A stretch of 64,000 nt of DNA from assembly GCA_001414485.1 (NCBI GenBank), contig LLEY01000057.1, forward strand, positions 1 through 64,000, read 5' to 3'. This document shows, piece after piece, positions 22,230 through 33,085 of the stretch. Source of the stretch: Calycina herbarum (lineage: Eukaryota > Ascomycota > Leotiomycetes > Helotiales > Pezizellaceae). A program made the translations under genes and the position numbers. A model generated the notes under the pieces. It saw only the letters and a program-made list of their open reading frames with translations. It searched no databases and was not told the origin of the DNA. How positions within the stretch are numbered: the first letter of the stretch is position 1; the number at the start of each line of letters is the position of its first letter.

Positions 22230-23176
22230 ATATCTAGCGCTTTTCTCTTTTTTTTTCATGATCAAAAATTACACATTAATAGTTGCTGGACTTTTCTTCT
22301 CTGAGGGGGTTCTCACGAGTACTTTGTCTGCGGGATTTCAAGCGATGATCTTGTACATTAATCTTTCGCGAAAATAGCTAGGCTAGCGACGAAGCAGCAG
22401 CATGCATGAATTCGATCATGTGTATATAATGCTTCATGGGTCCATGACGGTATATTGGGGAATCTCAAAATAATGGTCTCTTGCTCTGTGTTTACTATCT
22501 GGTTGTGTATGTGAAATATGTCGTCTTATGAGATTAACATTGCGTACCCAGGGCATACTTAGAAATCCCTGACGGACATGGTTGTATGTGCAAAAATATT
22601 GTGTGCATTTCCGGGTTCACATGCATTTTTGATCTATTCCGCCGGGCGGTTGCCGCCGATTTCGACAAGTCTTTGAGACGAGATCACGAAGAAGGAAAGA
22701 GCGAATCTAGATGAATAAAGTTGTACAAGGAAGGAGTCAGGGTAGTTCTTTCTATTTCGTTTTTTTCCTCGCTCTTGGTTGGCTAGGTATACATTCTCTG
22801 TTTGCTCTTTCCTTCGTTCCTTCCAAAGCTATCGGTGAGTACTCCCAAACCTTAAGCAAGACCAGCCGATCCTATCTGTCTCAAGTCTTGCCATAACCTA
22901 CCCTTTCTATCCTCTTTCCCTGGACTTTATCCCGGTCTTTGAATTTTGGTTGCATTTCGAGATTTAGTATTCTGGTGCAAGGCGAGAATAGGGAAGGAAA
23001 GGGCGTGCTTGCCATGTGTGGATTATTGGGAGTTACGTGTTATGTAGTGTTCCGCCTATTTGTACACTGCACCTCCCTCCCTCCTTCCTTATTTCTGAAC
23101 AAGTGGTGAACCTGGAAAGCACGACGACCTTGAACTTCCCCAAGTTTCGTTCGCGTTGCATTTCGAGAATTGGCTG
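22230..23176. other. Intergenic region between ERG9 and an F-box-like gene
   Basis: 3' flanks of two convergent genes. No open frame with family resemblance. T-rich at 22740-22770 and pyrimidine-rich at 22900-22930. Confidence 0.5.
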
Positions 23177-24189
23177 TTAGGCTATTACTTCCCTCTCGGA
23201 GTGGTTATGCTCTATCTCTCTCTTCAACTCATCCAAGACCTCCTCTGTCACAACATCAACCTCTCTAAAACTTTCCATCTGCTCCTCAGCCGTAATTGGA
23301 GTCCTAAATTCCACCTTCTGAACATTCCCCAACTCCTTCAATGGCTCAAGAACCCCACTTTGAACTAGGACATCCACAGCTTTATCCTTCTCCACAATCC
23401 TTCTCTTTCTTAAGTACTCAATTTTATCATCTTCGTCGTCGTCTGCGTCTGGTTCGGAGTCGGATTCATCGTCTTCTACGCCGTATTCTGTTCTTCGAAC
23501 TCCGCCGTCTACGGATAATAGGATTGTGAGATTCTTGATGATGGGGGAGTTTTCCAGAAGTTTGGTTAGGATTTTGAAAAGCATGGTTTTTTGGAGGCGG
23601 GTTTGTTCTTTCCTCATACTCTCTTCATATACCTCGGGGCCTTCGTTGAGAATCACTCGTGTGGTGTTGGATCCTCGAAGTAGGAGGTTGATATTTACGA
23701 CCACGTTCTGGACTTGAGAAAAGAGGTGGGGCTCGATAATCCCTGTTAGATCGGGTTGCGAATATACTTGTTGACCATCGACTTTCTGACCAAGTCCTAG
23801 CAGTGGATTGTGTCGCCATGATGTTGCATTCAGATCTCTCTTCTCATCGGAGAGGTTGTATGAGAACAGTGGATCACGTTTTGTGACGGGGGGTAAGCAG
23901 AATATGTCGCTGGCGAGTAAGAGGATTGCGGCTTCATCATAAAGGACGGTGCTTGCTTCGTGGTAGATTTGGTGGTTTGTACGGAGGATGGAGAGGTTTT
24001 TATGATGGCGGTTCTGCCAGCGCCACCATTTTTGGCAGAATGCGGGGTTGGCGGAGGGGATGAGGTAGTGGTAGATTTTGAGTCGAATTTCTGGGGGTGT
24101 TAGAGCGCAATTCAAGATTTTGAGAGGGAGGTGTTGGTACCTAGTGGTATTTTCAAAAAACGACCTTCTGGGCTTGAGGAGGAATTCAT
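23177..24189 (-). CDS. F-box-like fungal family protein, member 1
   Basis: Exons 24189-24141 and 24090-23177 give 320 residues. The short first exon encodes an N-terminal tail ending in FLKIPL; the splice in phase 1 creates Glu and leads into EIRLKIYHYLIP. This PLEIRxKIYxYL block followed by ILRTNHQIYHEASTVLY is characteristic of a large fungal family with an N-terminal F-box-like or 2EXR/DUF7730-type domain. The exact Pfam name is uncertain. Near residues 220-240 is an Asp/Glu-rich acidic stretch. The same intron position occurs in the three paralogues at 24.4, 31.3 and 33.1 kb. This copy lacks the C-terminal coiled coil of member 2. Function is unknown; substrate recruitment for ubiquitylation is only one possibility. 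Confidence 0.8.
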
Positions 24190-24319
24190 GACTGCTTTTG
24201 AGAACTCATAATACATCTGAGATTCCACTGCTCTAGTAACAGTAGAAATTGTAGTAGTAAGTAAGAAACTCCCGGTTGTAGACCTGCGTTCTTTTCGTGC
24301 GGGAACTACCTCACGTCAT

Positions 24320-24368
24320 CTTTTAGTGCACCAAATATGCACCAAATATGCACCAAACATGCACACCA
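24320..24368. repeat. Short tandem repeat GCACCAAATAT
   Basis: About three imperfect copies of an 11-12 bp unit lie between F-box-like members 1 and 2, in the promoter of member 1 and the 3' flank of member 2. Confidence 0.6.
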
Positions 24369-24370
24369 AT

Positions 24371-25748
24371 TCATCCATCCATTTGACGCAATTCTTCTTC
24401 AACTTCAGCTATAGCGGGCTCCAAGTCCTTCATCGCTTCCTTTGAATCCTCGAGCTCCTTCTTAACAAATTCCCGACGTTCGGGTGAAAGAGTTTCGTCT
24501 TGGAGTGCCTCCGCTGCGTCGCGGTGATGACCGGAGAATTCACTGTGACTTCCTTTCAACGCCTCCAATTTGTCTACCAACCTTGAAAGTGGAATTTTCG
24601 CGAGATATTGCTAGATGAAAAGTTCAGAGAATGAGAGCATCATAGTAATAGTCCAGACGTACCTGGTATTTCGTAATCATTACCTCATGATTGGAGAGGT
24701 CGGCCATACTATACTGGAAACCCGGCAAAGTTTGCTTGTAAGGCAGGACCTTGAGACTGAACTCATCGACATTTGTCAACTTCGTCAAAGGTCTAAGTAC
24801 CTCCTGACTCTCTATCATATCTTGTGAAGGAAAGTGGTCTCCACGCTCGAGATATTCTTGTGTAGCATCGTCCAAATCTTCCCTCGAGGTGACTCCACGA
24901 AGTATTGACATGGGTTGGATTTCGGTAGCAACAACAACTTCCAAGAATTGCACCCTAGGTATAAGTGAGAGAACTCTTCTCAAAACCTCAAAGACTCGGG
25001 TAACTCGCACTTTGTCCCGCATTGGGTAACTAGCATTAGAAGAAAGGTTAAACTCATTGTTGAAGAAGCTTTTCAACCCCATGAGACTCATCTCAAAAAC
25101 TATTTTTTGAAACCGGGCAAACACTTGAGGCTCCATGGGTCTCTCATGTTGATATTTACATTGCTTCTTCTCAATATTTGTGTCTACTGCGCCTTGAAAG
25201 GGGGAACATCTCCACTGAGACATCAAGAGAAAGGCGTTTGTCGGCTCGCGAAGTGGTACACTGGAACGTGCGAAATACTCTTCTTCGAACATCTCGGGTG
25301 CGAGTTGAAGGCCATCAATATCTTCAATGCCCATTATCAATGTTACTTTGGAGAAGAAGAGAGAGGTTGCTTCGTCGTGAATTTGTTGATTGGCTCTGAG
25401 AATGGAGGGTTCGAGTCGTAATTTGGGGGGAAAGTCAGGTGGTACTCCGTGTCCTTTGAAGAGGAATCTTCCACTCATGTGGATTTTGTCGACCGGTGCG
25501 ATGAGGTATTCATAGATTTTTCTGCGGATTTCTGAATACAATGTTAGTCAGACTCGAATATGTTGAGATGCCAAAGAGAGGCTGTGATGAACATAGATTT
25601 TTCCGTTTGACACATGCTGCTATTCAGTTCGCCACCTCATTTTCATGGCATGTTCAACTGACGGAAGTAAACACTCACCCAGCGGGATCATATTCAGAAA
25701 ATAACATTTTTCATCGATTGTTCCTTTCGCCAGAACTTGGTTTTCCAT
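24371..25748 (-). CDS. F-box-like fungal family protein, member 2, with C-terminal coiled coil
   Basis: Exons 25748-25679, 25531-24663 and 24610-24371 give 392 residues. Exon 1 ends in FLNMIPL and splices in phase 1 to EIRRKIYEYLIAP, the same position and phase as its paralogues. The block ILRANQQIHDEATSLFF follows. The third exon encodes a charged helix (about residues 315-390) with ETLSPERREFVKKELEDS and regular hydrophobic spacing, a likely coiled coil. An equivalent helix is recognisable in the damaged copy at 34.3 kb. Donors are GTGAGT and GTACGT, acceptors TTCAG and TCTAG. Cellular role unknown. Confidence 0.82.
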
Positions 25749-27148
25749 CGTGAAGAATAGGTGGTGTCTCGAGAGTTTGGATTGTAACCAAAAGCGTGTG
25801 GAGGCGACTGTGTTCCAAGTGCAAAGAAGATATAGTGGTCGCGAGATATTTGGAAATTGATGGGTGTTTTAATTGAAAGGTGAGAGAAATATTGGGGTTG
25901 ATTGACTGTCAGCGCCCCTGCATAACCCACCAAGAAACTGTCGAGTTGGGGAAGGAGCGAGTTACCTTGACCAGCAGACCAGTTACCCTTTACCTTGACT
26001 ACCTAGGTAGTACTCTACAAAGACTTGAACAGCTCTGTATGGAATATACATAATACCTTATGTTGAATAACTTCATACCTCGAGTACTGCTAAGCTCCTC
26101 TGCCCTGCTCGCTGTCTTCCGTCAATGTCTTTATGTCTTTGATTTCCTTGAACATCCCGTCTGTAATCGGTGCTCTCATAATTGGGTTTAGACGAGACAG
26201 GTGAATGCGAGCTCGCAAGTATTAACACCTCCCTTCGGAGCGATTGTACCTCCTTTTCTCCACAGTGCTGGAGAAAAAGTGGTCAATGAGTGGTTTCGCC
26301 AATTTTGAAGGCAGAATGTTGCTTTAGACATTTCGTGAAGTAATAACAGAAAAGTGTTGACATCACTGTCAATGCGATCATCCCACTGAAAAGGCCCACT
26401 GTATTTTATTTTTAGGCCCAAGAAAAAGTCACCTGCAATTTACAAAGTCCGCTCTGCTTTTCCATTCATTTTACTTGGAGTACAGACCTTTTACCTAGGT
26501 ACTTGTATGGGATGAACTCGACTTTAGCCTCTTGAATTCTCGGTTTCCAGAAGCACAAAACACCACGATTTCTCGCTTTCGTTTGCTAGTCGCCTCTCAC
26601 GACCCCTCGCTTTGCCCTTCGTGAAACAGCCGCATCGCAAGCAGGAGAAGAGGCCCAAGAGAGTCGCACAGAGCCTGCCGGGAACATCCTCGTCATTCTC
26701 CCTCCACCAGACAAACAAAAGACCAACGAGATGACGCTCTTATCCCCGCCGTTCGCTCGTGGTGCCCCCAGGATTGGCCACCTTTGCTACCGCATGAATG
26801 ATAATCAAAGCGTGCATCGACGGCGAGGGGAAGATGCAATGTGGACAGTACACTGCCCACCAATACTCCGGATTTTATAGCTGAACCGAGGGACTTACGC
26901 TTTCCATTGGGCAATTAGTGGTCATAATAGTGGTCATAATAGTGGTGAATGTAAACAAAGCAGACCCGAAGAAAATAATGACACCTCCGACTTTTCCTTT
27001 GTGTGTAATTGAACAAAAATCGTTCTATAGTTCTAATGCTCTTGCTACAAAGTCCTCTCGGATGTTTTAATTCCTTCTCGACTTGATTGAAAGTGCGTCC
27101 GTTGCAAGGCTGGCTGGCGTGTGACTACTGACCGTAGGTGGAGCCAAG
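25749..27148. other. Intergenic region with promoter of the coiled-coil gene
   Basis: About 1.4 kb upstream of the gene at 27149. A direct repeat of AGTGGTCATA occurs at 26920-26945. Open frames on the minus strand (26188-26914) are interrupted, lack splice-consistent extensions and have no family resemblance. No gene supported. Confidence 0.5.
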
Positions 27149-29356
27149 ATGAGGGCCGTTATAATTGGCGGTCTCAACACGCGCAGTCGAAAAGCACCAC
27201 CACCTCCAGAAAACAACTCTACCATATCAACCACCAAAACTCACAGACAATCCCCCAAACCCAATGCTACCACGACTCCGGCTCGATCACGACCAACTCA
27301 ACCTCCCAACCGTACGCCACTACAGTCTCGCGACAATAATGCCATGATGCGAGGCTCACAAAAGGGAGGCGTATCGAGGAGCGGAAATTCGAGCGATACC
27401 AAACCGGCCTCGAGACCACTTATGCCAACCCTAAGTGCGTCTGCCAAAGCACTAAATCGACCTCCATTAACTCCTCGAGTCGCCGGCTCTGCCACGAGAG
27501 CATCAACACCAGGGCGACGAACACCACGTCCAACTGCACGAAGTCATACCCCAGAGTCCTCAAAGGAGGAACCCCCGACGCCCCTCGCCTCCTTTCTCAA
27601 CAATAATATCACACCAAGGTCTGGGTCAAGAAAGGTTCGAGTAGACGGCGGCAGTGCCAATTCAACCCCTACCGGCACACCAACGGGGACACCTGTGCTC
27701 TCGTCAACAAATGATTCATTTCGAGGTGCCCAAGATGCTACAATGCAAGGGCCTGGATTGGGCATATCGGGAATGGATAGAGATATTCCAAAACGACCGA
27801 CTGTCTCCTTTAATACCGCGGGGTCAGAAGTAGGAGGGCTCAGACGAAGCCCTAACGCAACACCAGCAGACTCGAAATTCTTCTTCGCCAGCGATGCCAA
27901 ACCAGCACAGCCAGCTAAACCGGCCTTACAATCCAAGTCATCATCGAATTTCTTTTATGCCAATGGAGAATCGATTCCACCCCCTCCGCAAAGCTCAAGC
28001 GGTTCAGCGGTGGGGTCAAATATAGGAGAGGAGAGATCCCAGCCAAAGTTTTTCCATGCAAACGGCACGCCAAATCTTCAGTTATCACCCTCACCACACT
28101 TTGCACCGGCTCGACCAAGCTCTGTCCTTTCAAATAACTCTCGCATGACGTTAAACAGAGCCACAACATCTAGTTCCGGTACTTTCTCTCCACCACAACG
28201 AGCTGCATCTCCTTCGAAACTCCATCAGCATGCCTCCATACCTTCTTTACGAAGCACCCCAAACTTACAATCGGCAGTACTTCCTCGACCACAAGCGGGA
28301 GGACGTGTTCAAACGACAAACGGTGCGGTTGCGAATCGAAGGGCGAGTATAGAGTCCCCAAGGGTGGTCAGTCATGGACGTTCTGCGAGTATGGGTTCAG
28401 GGCCGCCATCAAGAAAGGTTTCGGGATCTAGTGCGTTGGAAACTATATCACCAATAACGCCATCGAATATTATTACGACCGGGCTTATTTCTACGCCCGA
28501 GGAGACACCAGCAACAAGTTCGATAGACGAGATTACATCCGAGATTCTACAAAGCCCAATAAAGGTTGGGAAATCACTGGAACAGCTGAATGAACTCGCT
28601 GCGAACGCACGACGAGAGAGAAAAGTACTTGATCTTGAAATTACGAATTCTTCCCTATCAGCAATAAACAGGACCTTGGAAAGAGAGATGCGCAAACAGG
28701 CGGCTGAATTAAGACGTTACAGACGACTGAGCAGATCTGGGCGTTTGTCTATTGCATCGACTTCACTGCGAACTTCTACGGATACCCTTTCAGTTGTAGG
28801 TGAGGTTCTCGATGGTGTATCCCTCTCAGATCTCAGCGAAGACGGAGAGGATGAGGATGAGGACGAAGAAGATTTCTCTGATACTTCTGAATCTGTGGAT
28901 GATGGCTCGCTCAGTCCGTCTGCGATGGCCGAAAGTGACTCGAGGCATAGACAGAAAGACGAGAAGAGATTGCAGCTGGATTTAAGCAAACACCAACAAT
29001 TACTTGTTGACAGCCAGAGAATGAACCAGAGTTTGAAGCGTTGTTTAGGCTGGACCGAGGCGCTCATCGACGAAGGGAAGAAGGCATTGGAGTACCGTGT
29101 GAGGCCCGGTGATGTTGCATTAGGGGGGAGAGTATTAACTCAAGACGAGGTTGAGCAGCAAGAGGATGATGCAGATAATGAGGGGATGAGCGACATAGGA
29201 GCGCGAATGCTGAGAGAAGCGAGACAGAAGGCAGCTGCAAATGCTTCAGCATCTTGGGGCGGCGAGGGGAAAGATGATAGAGACAGCGGCATAGAGATTG
29301 ATGGAACCCAACATGAGGCACTACAAACCTCTTTTGGCTCACCACATTTTCAATAA
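27149..29356 (+). CDS. Large low-complexity protein with C-terminal coiled coil and KFFxAxG repeats
   Basis: A single long open frame of 735 residues. Residues 1-430 are rich in Ser, Thr, Pro, Arg and Asn and predicted disordered. In the first half a short motif recurs: KFFFASDAKP, FFYANGES and KFFHANGTP (about residues 248, 270 and 303). Residues 480-545 form a charged coiled coil (LEQLNELAANARRERKVLD onward). A second helix lies near 620-660 (KRLQLDLSKHQQLLVDSQRM), preceded by an acidic stretch of Asp/Glu from the DGEDEDEDEED segment. No catalytic domain is visible. The architecture suggests a scaffold or cytoskeleton-associated protein, but this is inference only. An upstream exon cannot be excluded. 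Confidence 0.85.
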   Translation: MRAVIIGGLNTRSRKAPPPPENNSTISTTKTHRQSPKPNATTTPARSRPTQPPNRTPLQSRDNNAMMRGSQKGGVSRSGNSSDTKPASRPLMPTLSASAKALNRPPLTPRVAGSATRASTPGRRTPRPTARSHTPESSKEEPPTPLASFLNNNITPRSGSRKVRVDGGSANSTPTGTPTGTPVLSSTNDSFRGAQDATMQGPGLGISGMDRDIPKRPTVSFNTAGSEVGGLRRSPNATPADSKFFFASDAKPAQPAKPALQSKSSSNFFYANGESIPPPPQSSSGSAVGSNIGEERSQPKFFHANGTPNLQLSPSPHFAPARPSSVLSNNSRMTLNRATTSSSGTFSPPQRAASPSKLHQHASIPSLRSTPNLQSAVLPRPQAGGRVQTTNGAVANRRASIESPRVVSHGRSASMGSGPPSRKVSGSSALETISPITPSNIITTGLISTPEETPATSSIDEITSEILQSPIKVGKSLEQLNELAANARRERKVLDLEITNSSLSAINRTLEREMRKQAAELRRYRRLSRSGRLSIASTSLRTSTDTLSVVGEVLDGVSLSDLSEDGEDEDEDEEDFSDTSESVDDGSLSPSAMAESDSRHRQKDEKRLQLDLSKHQQLLVDSQRMNQSLKRCLGWTEALIDEGKKALEYRVRPGDVALGGRVLTQDEVEQQEDDADNEGMSDIGARMLREARQKAAANASASWGGEGKDDRDSGIEIDGTQHEALQTSFGSPHFQ

Positions 29357-31262
29357 TACACACACAGCGGGCAATTGTACAATTAGTTTTACGATCTACC
29401 GACGGACCACATCCACACACCACTCAACAGAACGACACTATTTCCTATGTCATTGAAGGTCTCGGCGATCATTCTCATTCACGGTTTCTAGGGGCGGCGG
29501 CGTTCACTGGCATATCGATTAATTCACATCGATTGGGCATTTACGGAAAGGGGGCGTTCTTTTCTTCAGAAGCGGGCTTTTTTGATTTCTGGGGTAATGG
29601 GTGGGCATTTTGGCATTTTTTTTTTTTGGGAGGATTGCATTCATGGCGAAGGGAGGAATTCGCCGACACAACTTACTATTGCTCTGGTTGTCTTATTACT
29701 CAGAATTTTTTCATTTGTTTGTGTAAAGTAGCAGCTCCCTTTCTTTATTTTTCACGATACCCCCTTTTTTCACAGATGGATTGGGAAAGTTGGAGATTTA
29801 TTATACCCGGGCTCATCCCATGCAGCTTGTATCTCTGGCTGTTGGATAAGGGACTTGAGACGAAGAGAAGAGGGGTTTGGGGTCGGTCACAAACACAGAC
29901 ACAAAAATAAGAGAATGAATGAAGAGGAGAGAGGGATATTCGAGATGATATGTTGCTAAACTATAGTTTTTGCACATGGAAATAAGAAATGAAAAAAAAT
30001 TACAAATAACGATCGCGGCTTTGGTGCTTGTCTGAGGTGGAATAAGCCAAATGTCTCTAACACTGGCTCAGCTAGTAAGTGGGAGCGACGAGTAAGCTAC
30101 GAGTAAACCACGAGTAACTAGCATAGCAAGTGACGAGTAAGCTAGCAACTTCGAAAAGTTCCCTTTTTGTACCCCCTCTATTATTTGTTTTAATATATTG
30201 CTTATAATATATATGCCTACGGGAAAGCCTATCTCTCTAAGCTGTTTTTTTTTTATAAAAACAACATGACAACTTCGCAATTGAAATATCTATAAACTAG
30301 TACGACAATTAATAAGACTATTCGGAATGAATCTATATTTTGTATACATTTTTACGCTTGCTATGTCGTGTGAGAAATGCCTTTTCGCGCAAGGTGTACG
30401 GACCTGGTGTATAACAGGTTTCCGACCCCGTGAGGTTTAGGTAGAGAGTAGTCATCAACACCTAAAAATCATCCATTTCTACATTCGATCGCAATGGCAC
30501 CTGTACTGCGTACTCCTACCTGGCGGTGTGGGGGTGGCTACTGTCCCAAGGTACTTCCTCTCCGTTTCCTTTCTCTTCGGTGAACGGAGAGAGAAAGGTG
30601 GTGGGTTGACTTCCACGTTCTCTTTGGAGTCGTGGAGTTGAGTGTGTTGCTGCAGGACCGACCTACATTGCTCATGGTTCCTTCCTCTCGTTGAGGTCTT
30701 GTCCGGCAAAGCCCTTCGCATCTAGTCGCGCGGGAGACAGTCGGACTAAAAGGTCTGGCCTCGGCGAATTAAACTCAGGAGGATCAAGGGTCCCGTCGAG
30801 ATTCGATGGGAAGGAGCGAGTGCTCAAGGTCGCGAAGGTTTGACCCACCTTGATGGCGTCCTCGTACAGGCAGACAACCGAGAAGGGAAGGAACGACTCT
30901 CAACACCTCCAGAGTATAACCCCCCTCCCCATCCATATATAATTATTTATCGACATCGAAAACGAATCCCCCGGGGGGGGGGGGGGGGGGGGGCTGGGCC
31001 ACCCCTTTTTCAATCCCACCACGACGAGCTTTGGCATTGAAGGCAACCATATACGCCTTGGCCTTAGTAAATCGAGACTTTTTGTTGCTTTGGTGGTTAC
31101 CTAGCTGATGCCAAAGACTTGTATTGGCTTGCTCGTCTCGCTCGTACGTTGTCGCCAGGCTGCAGCTTCAACCTTAAGTCGCATATTTCACTGTAAGCAG
31201 ACTCAAACCTTTTAGAATACGTTTACTATTCTTACGTGCTTGCATGCGAGAGAGTATTTGAG
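29357..31262. other. Repeat-containing intergenic region with G21 run
   Basis: No supported gene in 1.9 kb. It contains a patch of the CGAGTAAGCTAC repeat (30085-30145), T-rich AT DNA at 30170-30290, and a homopolymer of 21 G (30973-30993) directly after CCCCC. Short frames across 30479-31040 have no family resemblance. Confidence 0.55.
30085..30145. repeat. Small array of CGAGTAAGCTAC (same family as 18 kb minisatellite)
   Basis: At least four units or variants (CGAGTAAGCTA, CGAGTAAACCA, CGAGTAACTAG, CGAGTAAGCTAG) occur close together. This is the reverse complement of the unit in the 17.7-18.4 kb array, so the motif is dispersed in the genome and inverted here. Confidence 0.75.
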
Positions 31263-32659
31263 ATGGGGAATCGAAGCAGTGTGATCGCGAAGGAGTGCTG
31301 GTTCTTGAAGGTCCCGTTAGGTGGGTAAGAATGATTTCCTTGGAACGCGAAGCTGGGTTTTATGCTGCGGAATCTATACAGCTGGGGAGAAGTTCCAGGT
31401 TATAAATGGCAAATCGACACAATGTCAAGGTCGGTGTTGTAAGAGAGGAGGAGCGACCTCAAGCCCTATCGCCTGGGGCTTGATTGACGAAGCCAGTTTA
31501 GAGAAGGAACTAACAAGTTACCTGGTTCTTTTCTTACGACCAAAAAAAGACTTACTATGTACAAAAAAGACATTCTAGAACACGTTACTCAAAAACTGAC
31601 ACACAACCAGAAATACGACTCCAAATCTATGGCTACCTCGTCGTACCTGCCAAAGAAATCTGGATCTACCATCCTATTCTGATTCGACGGACCAAATTCC
31701 ACCTCGTCGTACTAAGACTCAACCACCAGATCCACAACGAGGCTTCCTCACTCTTCTTCTCGTCGGTTACTTTCAATTTCGGAATATCATGCATCACATA
31801 TTTGGCTCCGAAATCCGAGTGGGAGAAGGAGATGCATCCTACGAACACAGAAGTTGCACGAAATGATTGGTTCTTTTCTTGTCCTACTGAAAACGATTTT
31901 TGGAAATATAATCCCCTGTTATATACCAGTACTGCGACGAGGCTAGGGAAAAATCCTTATAAGGATAAGAGGAAGTCGAAAGCTGCGACGGAGGGAAAAC
32001 TGGAACCACATATTTCCGCCAAATTCCAAAAGTTCTCTTGTGGGATACATCGGACTGGCCTTGATGAATACATCAGATGCGAGTTTTGGAATCACACGCT
32101 GGAATGGGGGTTGCAGGACAAGGTGGAAACGAGCTCTTTATTTTGGGCGCTGTCACAGTTACTTTCTCGTGTACAAGTGGTGAAGTCTTTGGAGATTATT
32201 CTTGGTGTTGATGGTAGTCATGATCCCCTTTCTCAGGAGGCTATTGAGGATCGAATTCTACGAGAAGACTTTCCTTCGGATCAAATTATAAGGAGTGGAC
32301 CGAATGGATTTCGGTATTGGTTGAGAGGGTTGAGGAATGTTGAGGACTTTGAGCTTAAGGTCCAGACTCATGATTTCGATTTTAAGAACCCTACGTATCG
32401 AAAACTTGGAGAAAAATCGGGACAGGTGGTGGAGGAGTTGAAGAAGGAGGTATGTCGTAAACTCGATGCCTTTCCGCCATATTACCTAATTCTCATTCGG
32501 AAAACTAATATCCTCTGATAGCTCTCTTACCGCTTCTCGAGCCCTCCAGTCCCCCCACTTAGAACAGTTCTATCAAAGTCAAAGAAAGATCTCTTAGAAA
32601 TGATTCGTAGTATCATGGGAAAATGTGTGGGATGTGGGGATTATGAGTATATTGATTGA
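31263..32659 (+). CDS. F-box-like fungal family protein, member 3
   Basis: Exons 31263-31320, 31611-32449 and 32522-32659 give 344 residues. Exon 1 encodes MGNRSSVIAKECWFLKVPL and splices in phase 1 to EIRLQIYGYLVVP, as in the paralogues. The first intron is unusually long for this window (290 nt) and contains no obvious element. VLRLNHQIHNEASSLFF follows. The third exon ends with a Cys-containing segment (GKCVGCGDYEYID) rather than a coiled coil. Member 4 just downstream is close to this copy: both have ECWFLK before the splice and the conserved block PSDxxIRSGxNGF, so these two probably arose by tandem duplication. Function unknown. Confidence 0.82.
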
Positions 32660-33085
32660 TGTATGAGCTGCTCCCAATAAGATTAGCTGATTGCATTGAG
32701 TGAACTGAGTGAGTGAGTAAATACTAGATAAGCGAATGAGGCTGGGAGAGGAAGAGGGCGAAAAGAGGATGGGGTCGATTCTCTCAAAGCCACACCATCT
32801 TATAGAAAGAGGCATGAAAGTATACATATTCATCTCCATACTACCCGGTACAAGTTTGTTGCCATTGAGAGGGATACAAGGACTTGAGAAAGCCTGAAAA
32901 GTTCCATCCAGCGTGTATTTCTTTACGGGATTGAGCCATGCTATTTCAACAACATGTTCACCGCTTTGGTGGCCCGTCCTTTCCCTGCCCATCCCCAATC
33001 CCTTCTATTTTTCATACCCGCACAACACAACATCCGATCTCTACTACACTCGTGATTTGATAGGAACTTTACTAAAACGATACAG
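32660..33085. other. Spacer between F-box-like members 3 and 4
   Basis: About 425 bases with no gene. It holds the 3' flank of member 3 and the former promoter of member 4. Confidence 0.5.

Noticed and set aside
29533..29910. 125-residue plus-strand frame downstream of the coiled-coil gene
   Set aside because: Aromatic- and Trp-rich translation of T/G-rich 3' flank; no family resemblance.
31321..31610. Long first intron of F-box-like member 3 as a separate small gene
   Set aside because: The 85-residue frame inside has no support, and the phase-1 junction at its borders matches the paralogues.
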